A program made the translations under genes and the position numbers. Under the pieces are notes generated by a model. That model was given only the letters and a program-made list of their open reading frames with translations. It was not told the DNA's origin and made no database searches. A stretch of 36,954 nucleotides of DNA, taken from Gammaproteobacteria bacterium. GTDB lineage: Bacteria; Pseudomonadota; Gammaproteobacteria; Methylococcales; Methylomonadaceae. Numbering within the stretch: position 1 is the stretch's first letter; every line of letters begins with the position of its first letter. The DNA is taken from the NCBI GenBank assembly GCA_018830325.1, contig JAHJSQ010000081.1:1-36954 (forward strand), in the 5' to 3' direction. Below are positions 24,526 through 34,113 of this stretch, piece by piece.

Positions 24526-24732
24526 TTAAACCAAAACGGTTTTCACATATTGCTTTGTGAATGTCCTTAGCGGCTCTCTGTGTTGTAAATATTGTCTGAA
24601 TAAGCTGTTGATCGCAAGCGGTGTCAGATAGGCATAAACGCCAACTCCGGTTTGCGCAATAAATTCAGCGCTTAGCATTTCGATGAATGCGGACTGTGCT
24701 TGGCTTGTGATTTCTATAGTTTGATTTTCCAT
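24526..24732 (-). CDS. Small protein of unknown function
   Basis: A 68-residue frame on the minus strand, convergent with hemN and divergent from gyrA. ATG at 24732 is chosen because an AGAGGTGA ribosome site lies at the right distance; GTG at 24741 is inside that site. The protein has a polar N terminus (MENQTIEITSQAQSAFIEML), a weakly hydrophobic middle and a basic C terminus (TFTKQYVKTVLV). I recognise no family. The good ribosome site and balanced composition argue for a real gene, but no homologue comes to mind. Confidence 0.45.
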   Translation of the reverse strand: MENQTIEITSQAQSAFIEMLSAEFIAQTGVGVYAYLTPLAINSLFRQYLQHREPLRTFTKQYVKTVLV

Positions 24733-24987
24733 TGTCTTCACCTCTGATCAATGTTGTTTCATAATAAATGAAGCAATATCAAGGCCTATCTAATCAAAAT
24801 AAGTATTTTCAATGATTTAGTAATATGTTGTTAAAAGCATATTAAACTTTTGTAAAAAAAAGTGACATAGATGGCAGGTCTATGATGTTTTTGTGTCAAA
24901 AATGGCGTTTGTGTTGTTGGTCGAGGCTGCGTTTTGCAGCTCTTGCGCTAGCCCCATTTGAGAAGCTTTGATAAAGTCGTAAGCTCT

Positions 24988-25016
24988 TCGACTCTCGTTC
25001 GACATTTTGTTATAAT
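24988..25016 (+). promoter_or_regulatory. Sigma-70 type promoter of gyrA
   Basis: A perfect TATAAT at 25011-25016 is paired with TCGACT at 24988-24993 (four of six to consensus) at 17-bp spacing. Transcription would start near 25023, giving a leader of about 125 bases before gyrA. The remaining bases from 24742 to 24987 are AT-rich and hold no gene; a GCTGC...GCAGC hairpin is present near 24930. Confidence 0.65.
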
Positions 25017-25147
25017 CACCCGGTTTTGGTATCTCGCGTAATTCCATTGGATGTAAGGATTTTTATAAGTCTTTTCGGAATTATCTCATTGAAGGAAACC
25101 GCTTGCCGATTTAGGTAACGGGCTTTATTTTTGTAAAAAACGGATCA

Positions 25148-27769
25148 ATGTCGGACTTCGCTAAAGAAATTATTCCTGTCAATCTCGAAGACGAGATGAG
25201 GCAGTCCTATCTCGACTATGCAATGAGCGTGATAGTCGGTCGAGCACTACCCGATGTGCGGGACGGCTTGAAGCCGGTACATCGCCGCGTTCTCTATGCA
25301 ATGAGCGAACTCGGCAATGATTGGAACAAAGCTTATAAAAAATCAGCGCGTGTAGTCGGTGACGTTATCGGTAAATATCACCCTCATGGCGATACCGCGG
25401 TTTACGACACGATCGTTAGGATGGCGCAGCCTTTTTCACTGCGTTACATGCTGATTGACGGGCAAGGCAATTTCGGGTCGGTCGACGGTGATTCTCCGGC
25501 GGCGATGAGGTACACCGAAGTTCGCATGGCCAAGATTGCGCATGAATTATTGGCCGATATCGATAAAGAAACCGTCGATTTCATAGCGAATTACGACGAA
25601 TCCGAATCCGAACCCAAAGTCTTGCCAACTCGGGTGCCGACGCTTCTAATCAACGGGTCGTCCGGCATCGCGGTCGGCATGGCAACCAATATCCCCCCGC
25701 ATAACCTAACCGAAGTCGTCAGTGCCTGTCTTGCACAAATCGAGAATCCCGAAATTACGATTAGCGAGTTGATGCAATTTATTCCGGGGCCCGATTTTCC
25801 TACGGCGGCAACGATCAATGGAGCGGCCGGGATTCGTAGCGCCTATGCCACGGGTCGAGGCAAGGTCTATTTACGCGCTCGCTGTCATTTCGAGGAAATC
25901 GGCGAGAGCGGCCGTTATGCGATCATTACGACCGAGTTGCCGTATCAGGTCAATAAGGCCAGGCTGTTGGAAAAAATTGCCGAAATGGTCAAGGAAGCCA
26001 AGCTGGAGGGGATCTCCGGTCTGCGCGACGAATCCGACAAGGATGGTATGCGTATGGTTATCGAGCTTCGGCGCGGCGAAGTTCCCGAAGTGATACTGAA
26101 TAATCTGTACAAGCAAACGCAAATGCAGACGGTATTCGGTATCAATATGGTTGCGCTTTTAGGCGGCCGTCCTCATTGCATGAATCTAAAAGAGATTCTC
26201 ACGGCCTTTATCGATCACCGCCGGGAAATCGTTACGCGCAGAACGGTTTATAATTTACGCAAGGCGCGGGATAGGGCTCATATATTGGAAGGCTTGGCGA
26301 TCGCTTTGGCCAATATTGACGAAATGATCGCATTGATTAAATCGGCTAAAGATTCGGCGGAAGCGAAGGCCGGACTCTTGTCCAGGACTTGGGAAGCCGG
26401 CTTGGTCAATGCCTTGCTCGATCGTGCCGATGCCGACCGGTCTAGGCCCGAAGATTTAACGCCCGAATTCGGCTTGGTCGATGGGTACTACCGATTATCC
26501 GAAACGCAAGCAAGCGCGATTTTAGATTTGCGCTTGCATCGTCTGACCGGTCTCGAACAGGAAAAAATCGTCAATGAATATAGAGACTTGCTTAAACTCA
26601 TCGACGAGTACCTGGAAATTCTAGGTAGCGATGTTCGGTTGATGGAGGTTATCAAGGAAGAGCTTGAAGCGATTAAAGCGGAATACGGCGACGAACGGCG
26701 TACCGAGATTTTGCAGGATCATCTTGATCTGACCGACGAGGATTTGATTACCGAGGAAGATATGGTCGTGACCGTATCGCACGAAGGTTATGTCAAAGCA
26801 CAGCCGCTTGACGACTATAAGGCGCAACGGCGAGGCGGTCGCGGCAAATCGGCGACGGCAACGAAAGAAACCGACTTTATCGACAAATTGATCGTTGCGA
26901 ATACGCACGATACGATTCTCTGTTTCTCGTCGCTAGGTAAGGTCTATTGGCTCAAGGTTTATCAATTGCCGGTCGCGAGTCGCGCCTCGCGAGGCAAGCC
27001 TTTCGTCAATTTACTGCCGCTGGAAGCCGGGGAAAATATTAACGCCTTGCTGCCGGTAAGAGAATTCAGTGCCGATAAGTTCATCTTTATGGCAACCGCG
27101 AACGGCACCGTTAAAAAAACGCCGCTCCCCGAATTCGAGCGTCAGCGCACCAACGGTAAAATCGCGATCGATTTGCGCGAAGAAGATGCTTTGGTCGGTG
27201 TGGCCGTGACCGACGGTCAACAAAATATTTTACTATTCTCGACCGACGGCAAGGCGGTTTGTTTCAACGAAGAGGACGTCCGCTCAATGGGCCGGACTGC
27301 GGCGGGTGTGCGCGGCATTAGACTGCAGCCGGGACAAAAAGTCATTTCGCTGATCGTATCGGCTGAAGGCACCGTATTGACGATCACCGAAAACGGCTAC
27401 GGTAAACGGACTCATTTGAAAGAATTCGTACGCAAAGGCCGAGGCGGGCAGGGCGTGATTTCGATACAAACATCCGAGCGTAACGGTAATGTCGTCGGGG
27501 CGGTATTGGTGTCCGAGCGCGATGAAATCATGCTGATTACGAACGGCGGTACCTTGGTTAGGACCCGCGTCGATGAAATATCGATCGTCGGCCGGAATAC
27601 GCAAGGCGTTACGGTTATTCGTCTCGACAAAAACGAAAAAGTGGTTGGAGTCGATCGAATAGAAGGTTTGGCCGAAGACGAGGACGCAGTAATGGACGCG
27701 GAGTCCGAATTAGGTGGGGAAGTCGATAATGAAACAGAGATAGAACAGGACTCGGGAGAACAAGAATAA
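25148..27769 (+). CDS. gyrA: DNA gyrase subunit A
   Basis: The DNA-cleaving subunit of the type II topoisomerase that introduces negative supercoils. Its 873 residues match E. coli numbering closely. The catalytic tyrosine is Y122 in [10 protein letters not shown]. The quinolone-determining stretch reads [10 protein letters not shown], with T83 and D87. The GyrA box is QRRGGRG starting at Q560, which marks gyrase rather than topoisomerase IV. Blades of the C-terminal beta-pinwheel follow, then a strongly acidic tail of about 35 residues. It is first in a long aromatic/serine gene cluster and overlaps serC by one base (TAATG). Confidence 0.98.
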   Translation: MSDFAKEIIPVNLEDEMRQSYLDYAMSVIVGRALPDVRDGLKPVHRRVLYAMSELGNDWNKAYKKSARVVGDVIGKYHPHGDTAVYDTIVRMAQPFSLRYMLIDGQGNFGSVDGDSPAAMRYTEVRMAKIAHELLADIDKETVDFIANYDESESEPKVLPTRVPTLLINGSSGIAVGMATNIPPHNLTEVVSACLAQIENPEITISELMQFIPGPDFPTAATINGAAGIRSAYATGRGKVYLRARCHFEEIGESGRYAIITTELPYQVNKARLLEKIAEMVKEAKLEGISGLRDESDKDGMRMVIELRRGEVPEVILNNLYKQTQMQTVFGINMVALLGGRPHCMNLKEILTAFIDHRREIVTRRTVYNLRKARDRAHILEGLAIALANIDEMIALIKSAKDSAEAKAGLLSRTWEAGLVNALLDRADADRSRPEDLTPEFGLVDGYYRLSETQASAILDLRLHRLTGLEQEKIVNEYRDLLKLIDEYLEILGSDVRLMEVIKEELEAIKAEYGDERRTEILQDHLDLTDEDLITEEDMVVTVSHEGYVKAQPLDDYKAQRRGGRGKSATATKETDFIDKLIVANTHDTILCFSSLGKVYWLKVYQLPVASRASRGKPFVNLLPLEAGENINALLPVREFSADKFIFMATANGTVKKTPLPEFERQRTNGKIAIDLREEDALVGVAVTDGQQNILLFSTDGKAVCFNEEDVRSMGRTAAGVRGIRLQPGQKVISLIVSAEGTVLTITENGYGKRTHLKEFVRKGRGGQGVISIQTSERNGNVVGAVLVSERDEIMLITNGGTLVRTRVDEISIVGRNTQGVTVIRLDKNEKVVGVDRIEGLAEDEDAVMDAESELGGEVDNETEIEQDSGEQE

Positions 27770-28851
27770 TGGCCAGAATATATAATTTCAGCGCTGGACC
27801 ATCGGCATTACCCGAGGCGGTGCTTCGGCAGGCGCGCGATGAAATGCTTGAATGGCAGTCTAGCGGTATGTCGGTGATGGAAATGAGTCATCGAGGCAAG
27901 CATTTTTCGAATATTGCCGAACAATTGGAAGTCGATTTGCGCGAATTGATGGCGATTCCCGATAATTATAAGGTCTTGTTTCTACAAGGCGGCGCGACCG
28001 GGCAATTTTCGTTCATTCCTCTGAATCTATTGCGCGGTAAGACCAAGGCTTGCTATATCAATACCGGGGCTTGGTCCGAGAAAGCGATCAAGGATGGCGG
28101 ACGGTTCTGCGAGGTCGTCGTCTCGGCTAGTTCGGAGTCGGAAAAATTTACAACGGTTCCTGCTGTTGCCGAGTGGCAAATCGAACCTGATGCGGCGTAT
28201 TTGCACTACACCTCCAACGAAACGATACATGGCGTTGAATTTCCGTTTATCCCGGATGCGCAAGGATTACCGTTGGTGGCTGATATGTCGTCGAATATTT
28301 TGTCGCGCAAAGTCGACGTAAGCCAATTCGGCTTGATCTATGCCGGAACCCAGAAAAATATGGGGCCTGCCGGAGTTACTGTCGTAATCGTGCGCGATGA
28401 TTTGATCGGTGAGGCCGACTCCCGCTTGCCCGATGTATTCAATTACGCGGTACAGGCCAAGAATCAATCGATGCTGAATACGCCGGCGACTTACAATTGG
28501 TATTTGGTCGGATTGGTGTTGAAATGGCTCAAATCGGCTGGTGGCGTCGAGGCGATAGAATCCGTCAATATCAGAAAAGCGGCGAGTTTGTATGACGCAA
28601 TCGATCGTTCTTCGTTATATAGCAATCCGGTGCAAACCGAATTTCGTTCGCGAATGAACGTGCCTTTCATCTTATCCGATGCATCGCTCGATAAAGAGTT
28701 TTTAACCCAAGCCGAAGCCAATGGCTTCGCCGAATTAAAAGGGCATCGTTCCGTAGGCGGTATGCGTGCGAGCATTTATAATGCAATGCCTGAGGAAGGC
28801 GTAAAAGCTTTAATTGAATTCATGGCCGAATTCGAAAGAACCCGAGCCTGA
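27769..28851 (+). CDS. serC: Phosphoserine aminotransferase
   Basis: A PLP enzyme that makes 3-phosphoserine from 3-phosphohydroxypyruvate and also serves pyridoxal phosphate synthesis. Its 360 residues are normal. It begins IYNFSAGPSALPEAVL, the family hallmark. The PLP lysine is K196 in YAGTQKNMGPAG. The start lies in a TAATG overlap with gyrA, so the two are probably translated from one message. Confidence 0.97.
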   Translation: MARIYNFSAGPSALPEAVLRQARDEMLEWQSSGMSVMEMSHRGKHFSNIAEQLEVDLRELMAIPDNYKVLFLQGGATGQFSFIPLNLLRGKTKACYINTGAWSEKAIKDGGRFCEVVVSASSESEKFTTVPAVAEWQIEPDAAYLHYTSNETIHGVEFPFIPDAQGLPLVADMSSNILSRKVDVSQFGLIYAGTQKNMGPAGVTVVIVRDDLIGEADSRLPDVFNYAVQAKNQSMLNTPATYNWYLVGLVLKWLKSAGGVEAIESVNIRKAASLYDAIDRSSLYSNPVQTEFRSRMNVPFILSDASLDKEFLTQAEANGFAELKGHRSVGGMRASIYNAMPEEGVKALIEFMAEFERTRA

Positions 28852-28861
28852 GTATCGTAAC

Positions 28862-29947
28862 ATGACTTCAATTACTCCTCTTGCCGATTTAAGGGCGCGA
28901 ATCGATGCGATCGACGAACAGATTCTGCAGTTGATCAATCAACGCGCGTCTTGTGCCATCGAAGTGGCTAAAACCAAAATGGCGGAAGGCGAGTCGGGAT
29001 GTTTTTACCGGCCGGATAGGGAGTCATTGGTATTAAGACGGGTTAAGGCAATCAATCAAGGTCCGCTTGCCGATGAAACCGCGATGCGTTTTTTTAGAGA
29101 GTTGATGTCGGCTTGTTTGGCGCTTGAAAAGCCATTGGATGTCGCATTCTTGGGGCCGGAAGGCACTTTTACACAACAGGCAACGATTAAGCATTTCGGG
29201 CATGCGGTCAATGCGGTGCCTGCTACGACGATCGCGGAAATATTCAATGCGGTCGAAAACGAGCATTGTCAGTTCGGAGTAGTACCGGTCGAAAATTCGA
29301 CAGAAGGAGTGGTCAATCATACCTTGGATCGATTCGTGAGTTCGCCGCTGAAGATTTGCGGCGAGGTTGAGTTACGGGTTCATCATAATCTCATTGGCAA
29401 TACCGGGAGTCTTGCGGATATCGCGGAAGTTTTTTCGCACCAGCAATCCTTGGCGCAGTGCCGTCAATGGTTGGATCTGCACTTGCCCGATGCGAAACGC
29501 ACCGCTGTCAACAGTAACGGCGAGGCGGCTCGCTTGGCTGCCGGTTCGAAAGATAAGGCGGCGATAGCCGGAAAATTTGCTGCCGAACTTTACGGGCTCT
29601 CGGTCATCGAATGCAACATTGAGGACGAGTCGAATAATACCACTCGATTCATCATTATCGGTCGCCAGATTTCAGGGCCGACCGGTAAGGATAAAACCTC
29701 GCTGTTGGTGTCGACCGGCAATCAGCCGGGGGCGCTTTATCGAGTCTTGGAGCCGTTCGCGCATCACGGTATCGGCATGATGCATATTGAGTCGAGGCCG
29801 TCGCGTCAAGGTCTGTGGGATTATGTGTTCTTTATTGACATCGAGGGTCATGCCGAGGACGAAAATGTCGCGGCGGCGTTAAAAATGCTGGGCGCCCGAG
29901 TCAGTATGTTGAATATATTAGGATCGTACCCGAAGGCGGTTCTATAG
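28862..29947 (+). CDS. pheA: Chorismate mutase / prephenate dehydratase (P-protein)
   Basis: A bifunctional enzyme carrying chorismate to phenylpyruvate, the committed branch to phenylalanine. It has 361 residues. The N-terminal AroQ mutase helices (LRARIDAIDEQILQLINQR) span about 1-90. The dehydratase has GPEGTFTQQA, VPVENSTEGVV and the T261-R262-F263 catalytic motif. The C-terminal ACT domain has GALY (290-293) and ESRP (310-313), the phenylalanine-binding signatures, so allosteric feedback is expected. ATG at 28862 is preferred to an upstream ATG inside serC, because MTSITPLADLRARID matches the usual P-protein start. Confidence 0.96.
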   Translation: MTSITPLADLRARIDAIDEQILQLINQRASCAIEVAKTKMAEGESGCFYRPDRESLVLRRVKAINQGPLADETAMRFFRELMSACLALEKPLDVAFLGPEGTFTQQATIKHFGHAVNAVPATTIAEIFNAVENEHCQFGVVPVENSTEGVVNHTLDRFVSSPLKICGEVELRVHHNLIGNTGSLADIAEVFSHQQSLAQCRQWLDLHLPDAKRTAVNSNGEAARLAAGSKDKAAIAGKFAAELYGLSVIECNIEDESNNTTRFIIIGRQISGPTGKDKTSLLVSTGNQPGALYRVLEPFAHHGIGMMHIESRPSRQGLWDYVFFIDIEGHAEDENVAAALKMLGARVSMLNILGSYPKAVL

Positions 29948-30044
29948 AAAATGAAACACGTAAACTGCCTGAACGCCGGAACGTCGAGGCTTCTTGATAA
30001 TCAGCGTCATCCGTGTGCCGATAACGTTAAAATCATATTTATTA

Positions 30045-31157
30045 ATGAACATCACAGATAATTTTTATTCCTTGGCCACGCCTGGCGTGCAGCGACTTGT
30101 ACCTTATACGCCCGGTAAACCGATCGAAGAGCTCGAACGCGAATTAGGTCTGAGCGATATCGTTAAATTGGCATCGAATGAAAACCCGCTAGGGCCGAGT
30201 CCAATGGCTTTGGCGGCGATTCATGCGAGCTTGCCGGATTTGGCGCGTTACCCCGATGGTAACGGTTTCAAGTTGAAACGCGCGTTAGCCGAAAAATTTA
30301 GTGTCGAAATGTCGCAAATTACATTGGGTAACGGTTCAAATGAAATTCTGGAGTTACTGGCCAGAGCTTTTTTAACGCCGACTCATGAAGTGATTTTTTC
30401 TCAGCACGCATTCGCGGTTTATCCGATTGTGACGCAGGCCGTCGGTGCTACCGGAGTCGTTATTCCGGCGCGCGCATACGGCCATGATCTCGATGCGATG
30501 TTGGCGGCTGTCAATGATAAAACCCGGCTTGTTTTTATTGCGAATCCGAATAATCCGACCGGCACCCTGTTGGCGTCCGATGAGCTGCGCCGATTTATTG
30601 CGGCATTGCCGAGTCATGTGCTTTGCGTCTTGGACGAAGCTTATTACGAATTCATCGACCCGAAAAGTCGTGCCGATTCAATCGCCTGGTTGGTTGACCA
30701 TCCCAATTTGATCGTGACCCGGACATTTTCCAAGGCCTACGGATTGGCGGGCTTGCGTGTCGGATACAGTTTTTCCAATCCGGGGATTGCCGATTTTCTG
30801 AATCGAGTACGCCAGCCCTTCAATAATAATATGCTCGCATTGGCGGCGGCTGAAGCGGCGCTTGCAGATCATGAACATTTGCAACGTACGATAGCGATCA
30901 ACAACGATGGCATGCAGCAGTTAATCGATGGATTCCGTCAGCTCGGACTGGAATGGATTCCGTCGGCCGGTAATTTTGTATCGGTCGATGTCAAACGCTC
31001 GGGAGAGGGTGTTTATCAGGCTTTGTTGCAAAAAGGCGTCATCGTAAGACCGGTCGCGAATTATGAAATGCCCGACTATTTGCGCATTAGTATCGGTACG
31101 CCCGCCGAAAATAGCCGTTGTCTCGAGGCGTTACAGGCTGCGCTTGCCGATGTTTAA
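30045..31157 (+). CDS. hisC: Histidinol-phosphate / aromatic aminotransferase
   Basis: A fold-type I PLP aminotransferase of 370 residues. The family features are clear: KLASNENPLGPSP near the N terminus, NPNNPTGT, LDEAYYEF, and the PLP lysine K230 in TRTFSKAYGLAGLRVGY. In the equivalent Pseudomonas cluster this copy (called hisHb or hisC2) is thought to act on aromatic keto acids as well as histidinol phosphate, and its place between pheA and tyrA supports that. ATG at 30045 lacks a clear ribosome site. A 97-base gap separates it from pheA; its stop overlaps tyrA by eight bases. Confidence 0.93.
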   Translation: MNITDNFYSLATPGVQRLVPYTPGKPIEELERELGLSDIVKLASNENPLGPSPMALAAIHASLPDLARYPDGNGFKLKRALAEKFSVEMSQITLGNGSNEILELLARAFLTPTHEVIFSQHAFAVYPIVTQAVGATGVVIPARAYGHDLDAMLAAVNDKTRLVFIANPNNPTGTLLASDELRRFIAALPSHVLCVLDEAYYEFIDPKSRADSIAWLVDHPNLIVTRTFSKAYGLAGLRVGYSFSNPGIADFLNRVRQPFNNNMLALAAAEAALADHEHLQRTIAINNDGMQQLIDGFRQLGLEWIPSAGNFVSVDVKRSGEGVYQALLQKGVIVRPVANYEMPDYLRISIGTPAENSRCLEALQAALADV

Positions 31158-32025
31158 AAAGCTGTGTCTAATTGGCGTCGGGCTGATCGGCGGCTCGATA
31201 GCTCGCGCTGCACGCGATCGCGACTTATGTAAGGCCATCGTCGCGTACGGTCGTGAAATAGATATCGATAATCTGAAAGAAGCTCGACGACTGGGTGTCA
31301 TCGATGAGTATTTTATAAACCTTGAAGCAGCCGTGAAGGATGCCGATTGCGTCATCATTGCGACGCCGGTTGGCGCGATCGAAAAGGTGCTTTGCGAGTT
31401 GCAGCCTTATTGGTCCGAGCAAGCCGTTTATTCCGATGTCGGCAGTACCAAGGGCAATGTCGTCGATGCCGCTAGGCGAGTATTCGGTTACCTGCCGTGT
31501 AATTTTGTTCCGGCCCATCCGATTGCCGGAGCCGAACAAAGCGGTGTAACGGCTTCGGTGAACGGTTTATTCGACGATAAACGACTGATTATCACGCCGG
31601 TTGAGCAAACCGATCCCAAGGCTACGGCAACAATGCAGCAGTTTTGGCATCGCTTGGGTGCGATCGTGTCGATCATGGAAGTCGATCATCATGATGCGGT
31701 GCTAGCCGCGACTAGTCATTTGCCGCATTTACTGGCTTTTGTGCTGGTCGATCTACTCGGGCGTAAGGACGAGCAAGTCGAAATATTTAAATACGCAGCC
31801 GGTGGTTTTAAGGATTTTACGCGCATCGCTTCAAGCGATCCGACCATGTGGTTGGATATTTGTTTGGCCAATAAGCAAAAATTAATACCGCTGATTCAAC
31901 AGCTAAAGCAAGAACTGGATAAGATGGAGCTGGCTCTCGAAAATGACGATAGTCAGAAGATTTTTCAAACCTTCACATACGCGGGTCAAGCCCGGCAGCG
32001 TTTTCTCGATCAATTGACAAATTAA
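31150..32025 (+). CDS. tyrA: Prephenate/arogenate dehydrogenase
   Basis: An NAD(P)-dependent dehydrogenase on the tyrosine branch, oxidatively decarboxylating prephenate or arogenate. It has 291 residues. The Rossmann nucleotide motif G9-V-G-L-I-G14 follows the ATG directly (MFKKLCLIGVGLIGGS), which fixes the start; an upstream in-frame ATG lies inside hisC. The HPIAG.E.SG substrate region is present (PAHPIAGAEQSG). There is no fused chorismate mutase. In some pseudomonads tyrA and aroA are fused; here they are separate, one base apart. Confidence 0.95.
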   Translation: MFKKLCLIGVGLIGGSIARAARDRDLCKAIVAYGREIDIDNLKEARRLGVIDEYFINLEAAVKDADCVIIATPVGAIEKVLCELQPYWSEQAVYSDVGSTKGNVVDAARRVFGYLPCNFVPAHPIAGAEQSGVTASVNGLFDDKRLIITPVEQTDPKATATMQQFWHRLGAIVSIMEVDHHDAVLAATSHLPHLLAFVLVDLLGRKDEQVEIFKYAAGGFKDFTRIASSDPTMWLDICLANKQKLIPLIQQLKQELDKMELALENDDSQKIFQTFTYAGQARQRFLDQLTN

Positions 32026-32026
32026 A

Positions 32027-33346
32027 ATGGCTAAAACGATAACTTTTACTGTACAGCCCGGCGGTTCATTAAATGGGCAGGCAAGGGTCCCTGGCGACAA
32101 GTCGATTTCTCACCGTTCTATCATGCTCGGTTCCCTGGCCGATGGTGTCACGCATGTCAAAGGCTTTCTCGAAGCCGAAGACGCATTGGCGACGTTGCAG
32201 GCATTTAAAGACATGGGTGTCGTTATCGAAGGGCCGAAAAATGGCGAATTGACGATTCATGGGGTCGGCAAACACGGTTTGAAGGCGCCGCAAAAACCAT
32301 TGTATCTAGGTAACTCGGGTACATCGATGCGCTTACTGTCCGGGTTGTTGGCGGGGCAGGCTTTCGACTCGGTATTGACCGGCGACAAATCCTTGTCCGG
32401 GAGGCCGATGAAACGGGTTACCGATCCGTTGGCGCAAATGGGTGCAGTAATTGAAACGACGGAAAAGGGCACGGCGCCGCTGCATATTATAGGGCAAGAC
32501 GGCAAACTTAAAGGTATCGATTATCAAATGCCAATGGCTAGTGCTCAAGTCAAGTCATGTTTGTTATTGGCAGGAATGTATGCAGAAGGGGCGACCCGCG
32601 TTACCGAGCCGGCGCCGACACGCGATCATACCGAAAGGATGCTGAACGGTTTTTCGTATCCGGTCGAAAAGGAAGGGGCCAAGGTGACGATTACTGCCGA
32701 AGGCAGACTTACGGCGGCCGATATTGATGTACCCAGCGATATTTCTTCGGCGGCGTTTTTTTTGGTCGGAGCATCCATTGCGCCAGGCTCTGATATCGTG
32801 CTGAATCATGTGGGTATCAATCCTACCCGTACCGGTGTGATTGATATTCTGCGACTGATGGGTGCCGATATCGAAATATTGAACGAGCGTATCGTCGGCG
32901 GAGAACCGGTAGCCGATCTGCATGTTAAATCGGCGCCATTGAAAGGCATCGATATTCCTGAGGAATTGGTTCCGCTTGCGATCGATGAATTTCCGGTGTT
33001 GTTTGTCGCTGCGGCTTGCGCCGAAGGACAAACCCGCTTGACAGGAGCCGAAGAGCTCAGAGTCAAAGAATCCGACCGAATTCAAGTCATGGCCGACGGT
33101 TTGCAAATTCTCGGCATCGATGCGCAGCCGACGCCGGACGGAATGATCATTCAAGGCGGAAAAATCGGTTCGGGTTCGGTCGAGTCGCATGGCGACCATC
33201 GTATCGCGATGGCTTTTTCGATTGCCGGGCTCAGGGCTGGCGGAAAAATCGTCATCAACGATTGCGAAAACGTCAATACATCCTTTCCGGAGTTTATAGA
33301 GATCGCTCCGTCTCTGGGTTTAAAATTGCAGTCCGAGCAAGGCTGA
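32027..33346 (+). CDS. aroA: 5-enolpyruvylshikimate-3-phosphate synthase
   Basis: The sixth step of the shikimate pathway, joining PEP to shikimate-3-phosphate. It has 439 residues. Motifs include VPGDKSISHRSIM, LGNSGTSMRLLSG (95-101 region), TGDKSLSGRPMKR and LRVKESDR. The loop glycine that matters for glyphosate sensitivity in E. coli (G96) is retained as G98 here; the neighbouring residues read more like class II enzymes, so sensitivity cannot be judged by eye. It starts one base after the tyrA stop and overlaps cmk in TGATG. Confidence 0.96.
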   Translation: MAKTITFTVQPGGSLNGQARVPGDKSISHRSIMLGSLADGVTHVKGFLEAEDALATLQAFKDMGVVIEGPKNGELTIHGVGKHGLKAPQKPLYLGNSGTSMRLLSGLLAGQAFDSVLTGDKSLSGRPMKRVTDPLAQMGAVIETTEKGTAPLHIIGQDGKLKGIDYQMPMASAQVKSCLLLAGMYAEGATRVTEPAPTRDHTERMLNGFSYPVEKEGAKVTITAEGRLTAADIDVPSDISSAAFFLVGASIAPGSDIVLNHVGINPTRTGVIDILRLMGADIEILNERIVGGEPVADLHVKSAPLKGIDIPEELVPLAIDEFPVLFVAAACAEGQTRLTGAEELRVKESDRIQVMADGLQILGIDAQPTPDGMIIQGGKIGSGSVESHGDHRIAMAFSIAGLRAGGKIVINDCENVNTSFPEFIEIAPSLGLKLQSEQG

Positions 33347-33999
33347 TGTCGGTTCCAGTATTGACAATCGACGGTCCGTCCGGCGCCGGTAAAGGCACGG
33401 TCAGTCGAGCAATTGCGAGAAAACTGGGCTGGCACTATTTAGACAGCGGTTCGATCTATCGATCATTGGCTATTGCTGCCATTGCGGCAGGAGCTGACTT
33501 GAGCGACGAGGCGGTCGTTGCGGAAGTTGCCAAAGCGATGGTATTGGAATTCGAATGTGCCGACGAATTAACCGTTAAGCTTGATGGTAAGGATATAACC
33601 GGTCAATTGGGTCTTGAAAGTACAGGCAATGCAGCTTCGGTGGTTGCTGCTTTGCCTGAAGTTAGAAAGGTTCTGCTGCAAAAACAAAAGGATTTTAGAA
33701 AGCCGCCCGGCTTAGTTGCAGACGGTCGGGACATGGGGACCGTCGTATTTCCTGATGCTCAAAATAAGGTGTTTTTAACGGCTAGTGCTGGAGAAAGAGC
33801 AATGCGCCGATATAAACAGTTGAAAGAAAAAGGAATTGATGCTAATCTTTCGTCTATTACTCAAGAGATTGAAGAGCGTGATCTCCGCGATCAACAGCGC
33901 AAAGCCGCGCCGTTGATGCAGGCAGATGATGCTGTTTTTATCGATTCTTCCGATATGTCCATCGAAACGGTCATTGAGCAGATAGTAAATTTGATTTGA
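33346..33999 (+). CDS. cmk: Cytidylate kinase
   Basis: Phosphorylates CMP and dCMP with ATP in the cytoplasm. It has 217 residues. The P-loop G10-P-S-G-A-G-K16-G-T18 follows the start MSVPVLTID, and YLDSGSIYR, DGRDMGTVVFPDA and a final RDxxDxxR-like helix (ERDLRDQQR) are typical. ATG at 33346 sits in a TGATG overlap with aroA; a longer frame upstream runs within aroA and is rejected. An intrinsic terminator follows 23 bases after the stop, so this is the last gene of the aromatic cluster. Confidence 0.96.
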   Translation: MSVPVLTIDGPSGAGKGTVSRAIARKLGWHYLDSGSIYRSLAIAAIAAGADLSDEAVVAEVAKAMVLEFECADELTVKLDGKDITGQLGLESTGNAASVVAALPEVRKVLLQKQKDFRKPPGLVADGRDMGTVVFPDAQNKVFLTASAGERAMRRYKQLKEKGIDANLSSITQEIEERDLRDQQRKAAPLMQADDAVFIDSSDMSIETVIEQIVNLI

Positions 34000-34022
34000 T
34001 TCGCTGAGTAGTATTTACATAC

Positions 34023-34053
34023 GCCGCAAGCAGTATTAAGCGGCTTTTTTTTT
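34023..34053 (+). terminator. Intrinsic terminator after cmk
   Basis: GCCGC (34023-34027) pairs with GCGGC (34040-34044) around a 12-base loop and is followed directly by nine T. It separates the gyrA-to-cmk cluster from rpsA, although the short stem may allow partial read-through. Confidence 0.75.
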
Positions 34054-34072
34054 AACCTTGATAACTTACATG

Positions 34073-34099
34073 AAGCTTGTGCCTATGTACAACAAGCTT
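34073..34099 (+). promoter_or_regulatory. Leader hairpin of rpsA
   Basis: AAGCTTGT (34073-34080) and ACAAGCTT (34092-34099) form a perfect 8-bp stem with an 11-base loop, ending 14 bases before the ATG. The ribosome site (GGGAAAGAAG) starts immediately after. In E. coli the rpsA leader folds into hairpins used for S1 autoregulation. This hairpin is in the right place for a similar role, but that is inference. Confidence 0.5.
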
Positions 34100-34113
34100 G
34101 GGAAAGAAGAACA

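Noticed and set aside
31063-31149. N-terminal extension of tyrA
   Set aside because: Lies within hisC; the Rossmann motif directly after ATG 31150 is the normal start.
32564-33199. 211-codon minus-strand frame
   Set aside because: Antisense shadow of aroA; composition lacks family features.
33016-33345. N-terminal extension of cmk
   Set aside because: Lies within aroA in another frame and is Arg-rich; the P-loop register fixes the start at 33346.
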